From Saprospiraceae bacterium (GTDB lineage Bacteria > Bacteroidota > Bacteroidia > Chitinophagales > Saprospiraceae), in contig JADJXD010000001.1 of the NCBI GenBank assembly GCA_016715985.1, positions 1,302,001-1,366,000 on the forward strand: a stretch of 64,000 bases of DNA. The letters are read 5' to 3'. Positions 1-8,430 of this stretch are shown in pieces. The first letter of the stretch is position 1. Each line of letters starts with the position of its first letter. The position numbers and the translations under genes are program-made. The notes below the pieces were generated by a model. The model was not told the DNA's origin, made no database searches, and worked only from the letters and a program-made list of their open reading frames with translations.

Positions 1-802
1 AAGTGACGAACATGTAAAAGGAATTAAATTCAGAAGAAATTATGGAAAGTCAGCAGGATTAAATGTAGCATTTGAAAAAACCATTGGTTCGGTCATAATC
101 ACTATGGATGCTGACCTCCAGGACAGTCCGGAGGAAATACCTGCATTATTCAATATGATTAAAAATGAAGGATTTGACCTTGTATCCGGATGGAAGAAAA
201 AGCGATTTGACCCAATCACCAAAACCATTCCCACAAAACTATACAATTCTGTAACACGCTGGATGTCCGGTGTGAAACTGCATGATATGAATTGTGGCTT
301 AAAAGCCTATAAATCAGAAGTTGTAAAAAATATAGAAGTTTATGGAGAAATGCATCGCTATATTCCTGTGATAGCAAAATGGGCTGGATTTACTAAAATC
401 GGGGAAAAAGTAGTCATCCATCAAGCCAGAAAATACGGTACATCGAAGTTTGGGTTATCAAGATTTATTTATGGTCCTTTGGATCTGTTTTCTATAATGT
501 TTGTCGGTAAATTCGGTAAACGACCGATGCATTTTTTTGGAGTTATCGGAACGTTTATATTTTTTGGCGGGTTGACAATATTAGGACTGTTAAGTCTGGA
601 AAAAATCTATTATAACGTCAGTGGAATAGCCAACAGGCCTGCTTTTTATCTGGGTATTCTGATGGTGATTGTTGGGGTTCAATTGTTTATAGCAGGCTTC
701 CTCGGTGAGCTGATCAGTCGTAGTAGTTCTGAGAGAAATACTTATAAGGTGGAGAAGGTTCTTATGGCTGGGAAGCACAAAAGGAACGATGAAGGGCAGT
801 AA
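1..802 (+). CDS. Glycosyltransferase family 2, DPM1/GtrB type (5' end outside window)
   Basis: The frame is open from base 2 and enters upstream of the window, so the N-terminus is missing. Visible are the RRNYGKSAGLNVAFE stretch and the metal/nucleotide-sugar-binding DADLQDSPEEIP motif (bases 107-142), both typical of GT-A enzymes that load sugars onto polyprenyl phosphate. Two membrane segments follow near the C-terminus (MHFFGVIGTFIFFGG and FYLGILMVIVGVQLFIAGFL), as in GtrB-like proteins. The likely role is sugar transfer to a lipid carrier for envelope glycans; the substrate cannot be read. The last 13 or so residues (LMAGKHKRNDEGQ) are encoded by a copy of the hairpin repeat that continues downstream, so the natural C-terminus appears to have been replaced. 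Confidence 0.88.
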   Translation, partial: SDEHVKGIKFRRNYGKSAGLNVAFEKTIGSVIITMDADLQDSPEEIPALFNMIKNEGFDLVSGWKKKRFDPITKTIPTKLYNSVTRWMSGVKLHDMNCGLKAYKSEVVKNIEVYGEMHRYIPVIAKWAGFTKIGEKVVIHQARKYGTSKFGLSRFIYGPLDLFSIMFVGKFGKRPMHFFGVIGTFIFFGGLTILGLLSLEKIYYNVSGIANRPAFYLGILMVIVGVQLFIAGFLGELISRSSSERNTYKVEKVLMAGKHKRNDEGQ

Positions 803-976
803 ACCTTTTGGCTGGAAGCGCAAAGGGAACGTTGTAAGGTCGATCCTTTTGGCTGGGAAGCGCAAAAAGGAACGCAAAAGGAACATTTGGGGTTTATCCT
901 TTTGGCTAGGAAGCGCAAAAGGAACGCAAAAGGAACATTGAGTTTTCTCCTTTTGGCTAGGAAGCGCAAAAGGAAC
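761..976. repeat. Array of five hairpin repeats, GGCTRGGAAGC core
   Basis: Copies start near 761 (inside the glycosyltransferase 3' end), 804, 845, 898 and 949. The best copy (898-922) folds as CCTTTTG, GCT, loop AGGA, AGC, one bulged G, CAAAAGG. Copies 845 and 898 carry an extra GCAAAAGGAAC half-unit. The core is shared with elements at 12.1 and 32.1 kb, but the outer arms here are CCTTTTG/CAAAAGG. The array lies between convergent genes. Confidence 0.85.
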
Positions 977-981
977 AAAGC

Positions 982-1022
982 AAAAAAAAGGCTCAGAATG
1001 AAAATTCACTTGAGCCCTTTTT
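982..1022. terminator. Bidirectional intrinsic terminator
   Basis: GGCTCA (990-995) pairs with TGAGCC (1011-1016). An A-run precedes it and a T-run follows, so both strands have a U-tract after the stem. It sits between the convergent glycosyltransferase and rpmA. Confidence 0.75.
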
Positions 1023-1041
1023 AATTCTGTATATTTCGGAT

Positions 1042-1455
1042 TTACTCCTCTTCTGATGTGTCCTGTGCAGGTGCTTCGTCCTGTACAACCACCGGTGCTG
1101 TTACAACATCTTCAACTTTAGCTGTTGCAGCAGGTTGATCTTTAGCTATTGCAGCCGGTTTAGTATTTGCTACCGGAGCTACGGTTTCCTTTACTTCATC
1201 CAACATCGGAGTGATATACACCCAAGTTTTGTTGTCTTTGGATTTTTTAAAGTTTACAATACCCGGTACAATAGCATGAACTGTAAAATCTTTACCTAAA
1301 TAAACATTTTCACCCGGATGAAACTTTGTACCACGTTGTCTGATGATAATATTACCTGCTTTGGCATATTGACCACCAAATAATTTAACTCCCAGTCTTT
1401 TACTGTTACTGTCCCGTCCGTTATCCGAACTACCGACACCTTTTTTATGAGCCAT
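1042..1455 (-). CDS. rpmA: 50S ribosomal protein bL27 with C-terminal extension
   Basis: The bL27 core runs from MAHKKGVGSSDNGRDS through KLFGGQYAKAGNIIIRQRGTKF and GENVYLGKDFTVHAIVPG. The start is placed at the ATG at 1455 because MAHKKG is the canonical N-terminus; the longer frame upstream adds only a lysine-rich leader. bL27 normally ends near residue 85. This protein has about 50 more residues, rich in Ala, Pro, Val and acid (VKETVAPVANTKPAA to DTSEEE), which look disordered. It lies 41 bp downstream of rplU in the usual operon. The role of the tail is unknown. Confidence 0.96.
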   Translation of the reverse strand: MAHKKGVGSSDNGRDSNSKRLGVKLFGGQYAKAGNIIIRQRGTKFHPGENVYLGKDFTVHAIVPGIVNFKKSKDNKTWVYITPMLDEVKETVAPVANTKPAAIAKDQPAATAKVEDVVTAPVVVQDEAPAQDTSEEE

Positions 1456-1496
1456 TTTCTTTTCTTTTTTAAGGTTAATGAAATACTGCAAAACAA

Positions 1497-1808
1497 TTAT
1501 GCAGTGATCGAATCAATTTTGATTTTAGTAAAACTTTGTCTGTGGCCGTTCATTTTCTGATAGCCTTTTCTTCTCTTCTTTTTGAAGACGATCACTTTGT
1601 CTCCTTTCTGGTTGCCCAGAACAGTGGCATTAACTTTGGCATTGCTCAATACCGGCGTGCCTACAGCTATACTCCCGTTGTTATCGACCATTAATACCTG
1701 GTCAAATGTAACGTTTGCACCTTCTGCGGCTTCTAACTGGTGGACAAAAAGTTGTTGACCTTCTGTCACTTTGAATTGCTGACCAGCTATATTTACGATT
1801 GCAATCAT
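1497..1808 (-). CDS. rplU: 50S ribosomal protein bL21
   Basis: A full-length bL21 of 103 aa, starting MIAIVNIAGQQFKVTEGQ and containing the rRNA-binding basic stretch KVIVFKKKRRKGYQKMNGHRQ near residues 73-93. It is the first gene of the rplU-rpmA operon and has a perfect TAnnTTTG promoter box 35 bp upstream of its ATG. No anomalies. Confidence 0.97.
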   Translation of the reverse strand: MIAIVNIAGQQFKVTEGQQLFVHQLEAAEGANVTFDQVLMVDNNGSIAVGTPVLSNAKVNATVLGNQKGDKVIVFKKKRRKGYQKMNGHRQSFTKIKIDSITA

Positions 1809-1842
1809 GGTGAATGAATTTTATAATTTTGAAAAATGACCG

Positions 1843-1850
1843 CAAAGATA
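1843..1850 (-). promoter_or_regulatory. -7 promoter box of rplU-rpmA
   Basis: The minus strand reads TATCTTTG, a perfect match to the Bacteroidota TAnnTTTG box. A TTTG at 1869-1872 lies 18 bp upstream as a possible -33 element. Confidence 0.75.
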
Positions 1851-2175
1851 AGCAAATTATGGATGCAACAAAATAAATTTCAAAATTTTGTTTGTACAAC
1901 AAATATCTTCGTTTGTCACAATTAAATAATAAGTCAGCTTAAGTAATGCTGCTGCGACATTAAGAGTTCAGGTAACATTATTTACAACAAGCTTTTCCAG
2001 TCATACATTATAGCTCTAACATGGTTTAATTAACCTAATATTTTCGTAAGGATCCAATTAAAATAATATTGTAAAATTTACTGCGTATATTTATCATGAA
2101 ATCATCTGTAAATGCGGTGTGAATCCAAAATGGAACCAGAATTAGTAAAACACGGCCTTAAAAATAAATTTTTCT
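1851..2175. other. AT-rich intergenic stretch, no gene recognised
   Basis: The region between the rplU promoter and the next minus-strand gene holds no conserved frame, RNA or repeat that I can recognise. A plus-strand open frame at 2112-2453 is antisense to the following gene and has no protein-like character. Confidence 0.5.
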
Positions 2176-2559
2176 TTACGGAAAGGATAAAATATAATCA
2201 TTGTATTGCTCCTTTGTCAGTATCCGCTCCATTTGTTTTTGTTTTTCCTGATTCAAAGAATTCATTTTTGCAAATTTATCTTTGTTGGATAATTTACTTT
2301 TCCGGACTTTTGAAACATCCTTATCATATTTTAAATAAACATTATATATACTGGTTTCCTGTTGGTCTGTCAGTTGCAGGCTGCTCTTCAGTTTTTTGGC
2401 TTTTAGTTTTGATGCTTCAGTTGGGGTACTGCGAATCTCTTTTCTTTCTTTAGCTTTTCTGTCAGGTGTCTGGGATGACTGCGGGCTTTCTTTCAACTGA
2501 GCAATTACGCCATTAGACAAGATACTTAAAACAAATAATAACAAAAATTTCATTTTCAT
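2176..2559 (-). CDS. Small secreted protein, Spy/CpxP-like (LTxxQ type)
   Basis: 127 aa with a Sec signal peptide (MKMKFLLLFVLSILSNGVIAQ). A Lys/Ser/Pro-rich linker leads into a charged helical region, LKSSLQLTDQQETSIYNVYLKYDKD to MERILTKEQYNDYILS. The paired LTDQQ and LTKEQY motifs around a long charged helix resemble periplasmic Spy/CpxP-like proteins, common in Bacteroidota as unnamed proteins. A periplasmic chaperone-like or stress role is inferred from shape only. It is 33 bp from the DUF4286 gene upstream and is probably co-transcribed. Confidence 0.7.
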   Translation of the reverse strand: MKMKFLLLFVLSILSNGVIAQLKESPQSSQTPDRKAKERKEIRSTPTEASKLKAKKLKSSLQLTDQQETSIYNVYLKYDKDVSKVRKSKLSNKDKFAKMNSLNQEKQKQMERILTKEQYNDYILSFP

Positions 2560-2592
2560 AAACCGTTATTTATTTAACCAAAAAATGATATA

Positions 2593-2907
2593 TTATCCTT
2601 CTTCAATGACTTCCATCAGGGTACGGAAAGCGACATACTGCTCTTTATATCGTTCTGTATGGGACCGCTGCAATGCCGGAGCATAAAGGGTATTATATCT
2701 GTGAAATGTGTCGTTGTCGGGAGAAATATATTGGAAGGCGTATCCGATGCCATGTTCGTCATTATCTCCTACGATACGAGTGATGCGATATGAAAGAAAA
2801 CAACCAGTTGCCATCACATCAGGGATATGAACAGAACGCATCCAGTCAAGCCACTCATCGTGGATTGCAGATTCAATTTTGACTGTTACATTATACAATA
2901 TTTTCAT
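2593..2907 (-). CDS. DUF4286 family protein
   Basis: 104 aa, cytoplasmic, starting MKILYNVTVKIESAIHDEWLDWMRSVHIPDVMATGCFLSYR. That start, the WLxWM..HIP motif and the length match DUF4286, a small ferredoxin-like-fold family of unknown function common in Bacteroidota. It lies 32 bp downstream of the TPR gene on the same strand and is probably in one transcript with it. No function can be assigned. Confidence 0.8.
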   Translation of the reverse strand: MKILYNVTVKIESAIHDEWLDWMRSVHIPDVMATGCFLSYRITRIVGDNDEHGIGYAFQYISPDNDTFHRYNTLYAPALQRSHTERYKEQYVAFRTLMEVIEEG

Positions 2908-2939
2908 GGTTTCGGGATAAAATTAATGATTACCATGAC

Positions 2940-4754
2940 TTAAATTTCATCTCCTCTTAATCTTCTGAATCTTTGGCGAGCTTCAACAGCAAATGTACTT
3001 CCGCTGTAATCCAGAAAAAGTTTTTCAAAAAGTTCTTGTGCTTTTTCAGGCATATTTAGCTTTGTTTGATAAATATCAGCTAATTCAAACAATGCATTGT
3101 CGGCTCTTATCTCTTCCGGGAATTTCTCTATGATCGTTTCGTACATTCTGATGGCATCTTCCGTTTTGCGTTGCTTTTTGAATATTTGTGCTTTACTATA
3201 CAGAACATCGTCTTCCAGAGAGTGCTCGGGAAATAATATTTTGATTGAATCCAGTTTAATTAATGCTTCATCAAATCTGTTTTGAAAGATATAAAGATCT
3301 GCCTGTGCATACATTTGCAAGGTTACTTCGGTTGTGTCCAAGCCCAGATTATCCATGATGAATACGGACATATCAATCGCATCATTAGAGATAAGATTGG
3401 ATGTTGCACCTTTCAGTATTTTAAACTGTTCCTGCGACCATTCAAAATCACCGGCATAGTACGATAACTTAGCATTCCGGTATCTTGCCTCTTCTCCCAG
3501 AACCCCTTCCTTAAAGTCCTTATCAACCTGACTGAACAACAGGCTTGCTTCCCATCGTTCACCATTCATTAAATAAAAGTCTCCCAATGTGAGTTTTGCT
3601 TTGGCAACCACTTCTTTTCGCAAACCACCAAAATTCCTTAACTCTTCCAGTACCAAAATGGCAGTATCCAATTCATTCATGTAAAAACCTTCAAATTCGG
3701 CATACTCCTGCATCAATTGAGCGGTCTGTGTATTCCTCCCCAGTTCAGACAAAAATCCTACATACGCATTTTTAAGTTCTAAAAGATCAGTTTTGGTGTA
3801 GTTATAATTATCTATAACCTTCGCTTTTTTACTGTTGAGTAATTGCCGCTTGGATTCCAGATAATACGCTGTATTTTTCCCTTTGGATGTTATGATGTAA
3901 TTGTAAGCCTCGATAGCAGTATCATAATCTTTATCTTTGAAAGCTATATCTGCCAGATTAAAAACACGAGACCCGTTTTCATCCAATTGTCTATCAATAG
4001 CACGAGCTTGTCTTAATGCTTTGCCATACTCCTTTTTGTGCACAAATGACCATTGTAATAATTCTGCGAATTGGTAAACAGATGGTTTTTCCTGAATTTT
4101 TTTGTAAAGTTGACTTTGTAATTCTTCATAATCATCCTCACCCAGAAATCGTTGGAGACTGGTCTGAATATTGGATGTATTGGCATCTTTTTCAGCTGCG
4201 AGCAGATAATATCGTATCATGTTTTTTTCATCCCCAACCCTTCTGTAAAGATCTGCCAGGTTATAAACATACAGATTTTCAATGTTAGAAAGTTTCTGGC
4301 CCTTTTCAAATGTTTCGATAGCCAAATCAAACTTAGAAAGGTTGATAAATGCATTGCCCAGATTACTGATTGCTGTAGGATCCGGTGTGATATTGTCAAT
4401 GGCCTTTCGGTATTCTTTCATGGCTTTTTCAGGCTCGTATTTTCTTTCCAACAGATTACCTGAACTGACATACAAAGAGACATCTCCCGGACTGCGTTTT
4501 ATCTCTTCCTGGATCACCATGGATGCCTTGTCAAATGCGGACATCTCAATCAGACATTGGATATAGAGATTAAAATAACTTTTATTTCTATTGCTTTCCT
4601 GATATAATTCCTGATATAATACGGATGCTTTTTCGTACTCACCGGAATTGTAATATTCATTGGCAAGTCTGGATTTCTGCGGTGATTGCGTCCATCCGAT
4701 TTGAATTGACATCACCGCTAATATTACTAAAAGTAAACTCTTTTTTATCATCAT
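2940..4754 (-). CDS. Exported tetratricopeptide-repeat protein
   Basis: 604 aa with a Sec signal peptide (MIKKSLLLVILAVMSIQIGWTQ). Nearly the whole mature protein is TPR-like helical hairpins, for example YNSGEYEKASVLYQELYQES near residues 35-55, a PTAISNLGNAFINLSKFDLAIETFEKG repeat near 125-150, and ADNALFELADIYQTKLNMPEKAQELFEKLF near the C-terminus. Two adjacent ATGs could start it. Such proteins scaffold periplasmic or outer-membrane complexes in this phylum; the partner is unknown. A promoter box lies about 30 bp upstream, and the DUF4286 and LTxxQ genes follow on the same strand. Confidence 0.85.
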   Translation of the reverse strand: MMIKKSLLLVILAVMSIQIGWTQSPQKSRLANEYYNSGEYEKASVLYQELYQESNRNKSYFNLYIQCLIEMSAFDKASMVIQEEIKRSPGDVSLYVSSGNLLERKYEPEKAMKEYRKAIDNITPDPTAISNLGNAFINLSKFDLAIETFEKGQKLSNIENLYVYNLADLYRRVGDEKNMIRYYLLAAEKDANTSNIQTSLQRFLGEDDYEELQSQLYKKIQEKPSVYQFAELLQWSFVHKKEYGKALRQARAIDRQLDENGSRVFNLADIAFKDKDYDTAIEAYNYIITSKGKNTAYYLESKRQLLNSKKAKVIDNYNYTKTDLLELKNAYVGFLSELGRNTQTAQLMQEYAEFEGFYMNELDTAILVLEELRNFGGLRKEVVAKAKLTLGDFYLMNGERWEASLLFSQVDKDFKEGVLGEEARYRNAKLSYYAGDFEWSQEQFKILKGATSNLISNDAIDMSVFIMDNLGLDTTEVTLQMYAQADLYIFQNRFDEALIKLDSIKILFPEHSLEDDVLYSKAQIFKKQRKTEDAIRMYETIIEKFPEEIRADNALFELADIYQTKLNMPEKAQELFEKLFLDYSGSTFAVEARQRFRRLRGDEI

Positions 4755-4782
4755 AAGTCATAAAGTATTCTAAATACAGACA

Positions 4783-4790
4783 CAAATATA
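4783..4790 (-). promoter_or_regulatory. -7 promoter box of the TPR gene
   Basis: The minus strand reads TATATTTG, a perfect TAnnTTTG match, 29 bp upstream of the first ATG at 4754. Confidence 0.6.
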
Positions 4791-4814
4791 TTTATTAAAT
4801 CAAATTCGGTTGTT

Positions 4815-4975
4815 AATGTGTGTATAACAGATTGTACTGCCATTAAGATTTAAGTGTAATGAAATATAACAATTTTGCATCCCGCAACCCCTGCCCGACT
4901 CAGTGGGCAGGTGGGCCTGCCCGCTTTGGAGCAGGCGGGCTCATTCCCTAAAGGGACGGACTTCCCGCTTCAAAA
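4815..4975 (+). repeat. Dispersed GC-rich repeat, copy 1
   Basis: It shares an AT-rich lead-in (AATATAACAATTTTGCATC, then CCGCAA) and a GC-rich hairpin section ending in TAAAGGGACG with the copy at 63824-63975, in the same orientation. The stems differ in sequence but keep pairing (CCTGCCC with GGGCAGG here). Its base composition contrasts strongly with the flanks. Confidence 0.8.
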
Positions 4976-5039
4976 AAAATGCAATTAAATTTTTATACAC
5001 TGTGACATTAAACGTGAACAAGTATATGAAAGTTGTATA

Positions 5040-8000
5040 TTACCAACCGGGTATCAGATTAAGCCCAAAATTAACTCTGCTGCCATTCAACAAAACTTTT
5101 GACCAATATGGTTCGATAATCATCGCTCCAAAAAGATTTATACGAACAGAAAGTCCCACAGCCGGTACAATCGTGGGTTTTAAATTCTGAAATGCATACA
5201 CCGGAACTCCGGATGGGTCAAGTACTATTCTACCTGATTCATCTTTTACAACTGCATAAATATCTTTGCCTTCTGAAAATTGTCTGAATTCGTCAAACGC
5301 CACACCTGCATCCACAAATAAATTCAGATCCGAAAAGAAACCTGAAAACGGAATTAATGCCAGTTGTTTCGGACCTGTGAACGGAAGCCGGACTTCAAAA
5401 CTTCCTAACAACATTTTGGAACCCAACAACTGACCGTAAGTGAGCCCCAATTCAGTCACATGATCTGACACTATCGAACCTAGCCCTCGAACAAATCCCA
5501 TGTTTCCGATAAACAATGGATAAACAGAATTAACTTCCTTTTCAAATCTTAAATAAGACGTACCTCGGAAGGCCAATGTAAATGGTTTTACTCTGAAATA
5601 TTTCCTTCCATCCATTAAGAATGCAGAATATTTATCATTTCCTACATAATGTTCCAGACCAATCCGATATCTGTGACCGGCAAGTGGTGCTGTCAATCCG
5701 AAAAATGAATTATCACCAACGAGCGCTAAATTTGCATTGGCTCCGGTTCCTTTTATAACGGTGTAAAAATTGTCTAATCTGATGGACTCTCCAGTCGGAA
5801 TTTTCATTCTGTCCTGTGCTACCAATCTGTACCCTGTAAATTGATTTCCAATATAATAATCGTTATACTCATCCCACCTGAAACTTCTGTTTGTACCCGC
5901 TACACCCATTTCCAGTCTTAAGGTTTTGGAAAATGGATAATGCGCAAATACATTGATCGACTGATCAAAAATACGGATCAGATTGGTAGATGCCTGAAGG
6001 ACCGGAATAACATTTCCATTCTGATCTTCCAGGAAATTCTGTCCAAAAGATTGAAATCCGGTTCTTAATGGAATGTGCGAAAAACCTACACCCCACGCCA
6101 ATCTGTTTTGACGGTTGATGTATGTAGCCATGCCGCCAAAGTCCAGGATTTCGCCACTTAATGCTACCTGTGAATAAATCTGGTGGTTACCTAACAAATC
6201 ACCGAAAAGCATATCAATACCGCCTTGCATACCGGTAGCATTTCTGAAAGAATTGTTATTGACTCCCACACCGACTGCGGCTCCTCCCCCAATATAATCC
6301 AATTTAAAATTAGGTCGGTATTTAGCTTTTTTCATGTCTTCTCCGGTAATGGGAGAAAATTTGTCTATAGATGCAAAATGATTGGCTACAATGTTTTTTC
6401 TACCTATACCCGTCGCAGGAAGCGTTCCTGCGGTCAGATTAACGGTTTGCACATCTTCAATCAGCTTGTTTAATAATTTATCCGAAGATGCTTCATAAAT
6501 CACATACTGACTGTTGAAATAATGGGTGTAAACCATCCTGTCCCTTTTGATTGATGCCGATATCATCGGTGAGCTGCCACTTATACCACTGATTCCGGTC
6601 AGTAGGTCAGTCATCTGAAAAACCTGTCCGGTTGTCTTATTGTACTTATAAAGATTTCTGAACCCGTCTCTGTCGCTGACAAAATAAAAATTACCTTCGT
6701 GGTCATGTACAGGATTCAGATTGTCTGCACTATAAAAAAAATCATACGTTTTGATTTCACCGGTTTCTATATCCATCTCTGCGATATCAAAAGAATATCG
6801 TCCGTTTTGACGTCCTTCCGTAAAACTTCTTTTGTCATACGAAAAGATGACCGATTTGCCATCAGGAGCAAAATCTGCCATTGCTTCTGTATATACATCA
6901 TTGGTAAGTTGTCGGGCCTTTTTGGTACGAAGATTCACGAGATATAAATCTGTCTGACCTTCAACCAATCCAGTGACCAAAATCTCTTTGCCATTGGGGT
7001 GATAAGTTGGATTGGAAAAAGCCTGAACATTTGAGACTTCTATAGTTTCTAAAGTTTTGGCGGATTCCGCATCTTTTATTACCAAAACATTTCGCCCCTT
7101 TTTAACACCTATAAACGCAAAATCTTTTCCATTAGGTGCCCAGGCACCTGCCGACTCCATCACATTGATATAATCCAGATCTCCGCTTTGTTCATAACTT
7201 GTCACTTTGCTCACGATAGTTCCTTTCTGAACATCAGCAAGGTATAAATCAGTACTAAAAAGATCTTTTTCTGAAAGGAAAATCATATATCTTCCATTAG
7301 GACTAAGAGACGGTGAAATATTTATTCTACCGCTATTTTTATCATGGATCAACTTTTTGCCGGAGGGTGATTCTTTCATGTCCCGCATGTATGGGGCATA
7401 TTGATTCTTGAGTGCATCATGCCATTGGGAGGAAACTGCTTTGATATCCTGTCCGAATATTTCCAGAAAACCAAGCTCAAGGCCATATTTTGCTGTGCTC
7501 ATAAAAAGTGGATTGAGCTGATCGTCCCCGAAGGTTCCTCCCAGAAAAGAAAGTGCCGAATGACCGAACCGATAAGGAAAATATCTGGGGTCGTTCATTT
7601 TATGTAATTCCGGCAGGTTTTTGTTAATGATGGCATCACGCATCCACATTGCAGTAAAGGGGTCCACTTTTCCGAGAGAAAAATATTCTGCCATACCTTC
7701 GATCATCCACAAAGGCAGATTGGCCAACGATCTCAATGATGTGGAATCATTCGTAAGAATATTATTAAACTGAAAAGCATGCACCAACTCGTGTGCGAGT
7801 ACGTGGTGGGTGCTTTGGTTTGAAAAAGCGATAGGAAGAACGACTCTGTTTTTTAATGCTTCTGTAACGCCACCGGTACCAATTCCAATTTCTCCGGAGA
7901 TGGTATTGGTTTGCTGAAAATCCGCATGACTGCTGTAAAATATTATAGGATTTTTAAAGTTGATATCCTTGCCAAATATATTTTTATGATAGTGATACCA

Positions 8001-8192
8001 TTGTTCGGAAGTTTTGGAGAGTCTTTCTACAAGTTCCGGATTTTTGAGATAATGATGAATCCTGAAATGTGGAGTCTCTACCACCTTAAAATCGAATTTT
8101 TCATACCTCGGTTTATTACGTCCGAAGTACTGAGCATAAGAGACAGAGACAAAAACAAACAGCGAAAATACAGTCAGCAACCAATTTTTCAT
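5040..8192 (-). CDS. Gluzincin peptidase / TolB-like propeller / outer-membrane barrel fusion
   Basis: 1050 aa with a signal peptide (MKNWLLTVFSLFVFVSVSYAQ). An N-terminal zinc-peptidase-like domain carries HELVH at residues 134-138 and the downstream EGMAEY (E165), the ligand pattern of MA-clan gluzincins. Residues of about 290-560 hold several TolB/WD40-like blades (SPNGRYMIFLSEKD, HPNGKEILVTGL, APDGKSVIFSY, FYFVSDRDGFRNLYKY). The last 400 or so residues look like a BamA/Omp85-type barrel with alternating aromatic strands, ending in NFGLNLIPGW. It is probably an outer-membrane protein with a periplasmic enzyme and propeller. The active-site residues look intact; the substrate is unknown. 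Confidence 0.8.
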   Translation of the reverse strand: MKNWLLTVFSLFVFVSVSYAQYFGRNKPRYEKFDFKVVETPHFRIHHYLKNPELVERLSKTSEQWYHYHKNIFGKDINFKNPIIFYSSHADFQQTNTISGEIGIGTGGVTEALKNRVVLPIAFSNQSTHHVLAHELVHAFQFNNILTNDSTSLRSLANLPLWMIEGMAEYFSLGKVDPFTAMWMRDAIINKNLPELHKMNDPRYFPYRFGHSALSFLGGTFGDDQLNPLFMSTAKYGLELGFLEIFGQDIKAVSSQWHDALKNQYAPYMRDMKESPSGKKLIHDKNSGRINISPSLSPNGRYMIFLSEKDLFSTDLYLADVQKGTIVSKVTSYEQSGDLDYINVMESAGAWAPNGKDFAFIGVKKGRNVLVIKDAESAKTLETIEVSNVQAFSNPTYHPNGKEILVTGLVEGQTDLYLVNLRTKKARQLTNDVYTEAMADFAPDGKSVIFSYDKRSFTEGRQNGRYSFDIAEMDIETGEIKTYDFFYSADNLNPVHDHEGNFYFVSDRDGFRNLYKYNKTTGQVFQMTDLLTGISGISGSSPMISASIKRDRMVYTHYFNSQYVIYEASSDKLLNKLIEDVQTVNLTAGTLPATGIGRKNIVANHFASIDKFSPITGEDMKKAKYRPNFKLDYIGGGAAVGVGVNNNSFRNATGMQGGIDMLFGDLLGNHQIYSQVALSGEILDFGGMATYINRQNRLAWGVGFSHIPLRTGFQSFGQNFLEDQNGNVIPVLQASTNLIRIFDQSINVFAHYPFSKTLRLEMGVAGTNRSFRWDEYNDYYIGNQFTGYRLVAQDRMKIPTGESIRLDNFYTVIKGTGANANLALVGDNSFFGLTAPLAGHRYRIGLEHYVGNDKYSAFLMDGRKYFRVKPFTLAFRGTSYLRFEKEVNSVYPLFIGNMGFVRGLGSIVSDHVTELGLTYGQLLGSKMLLGSFEVRLPFTGPKQLALIPFSGFFSDLNLFVDAGVAFDEFRQFSEGKDIYAVVKDESGRIVLDPSGVPVYAFQNLKPTIVPAVGLSVRINLFGAMIIEPYWSKVLLNGSRVNFGLNLIPGW

Positions 8193-8430
8193 AACCTAAG
8201 CTTTTGATTAATAACTGTATAACACCAAATTCCTGAATTTTATCGCAATTTTTGAAATTTTTATAAAAATTTTAAGAGCAGGAACTAGAATAAATGTATT
8301 TCAGGCTTCAAATTAGTTAAACATTTTAGGCTAAATCTTAGATTCAACAATTGTATTTTATACTTTACACAAAATAATCCTAGTCTATTATACAAAGAAT
8401 TTATACATTTACTTTAAAAGAATAAAATTT

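Noticed and set aside
761..976. Possible CRISPR array
   Set aside because: The repeats are hairpins with variable short spacing and partly repeated flanks, and no cas gene is near.
590..1009. Minus-strand open frames with repeated FLLRFLAKR peptides
   Set aside because: They only translate the hairpin array and terminator in an arbitrary frame.
2112..2453. 113-codon plus-strand frame
   Set aside because: It is antisense to the LTxxQ-type secreted protein, whose signal peptide and motifs are convincing.
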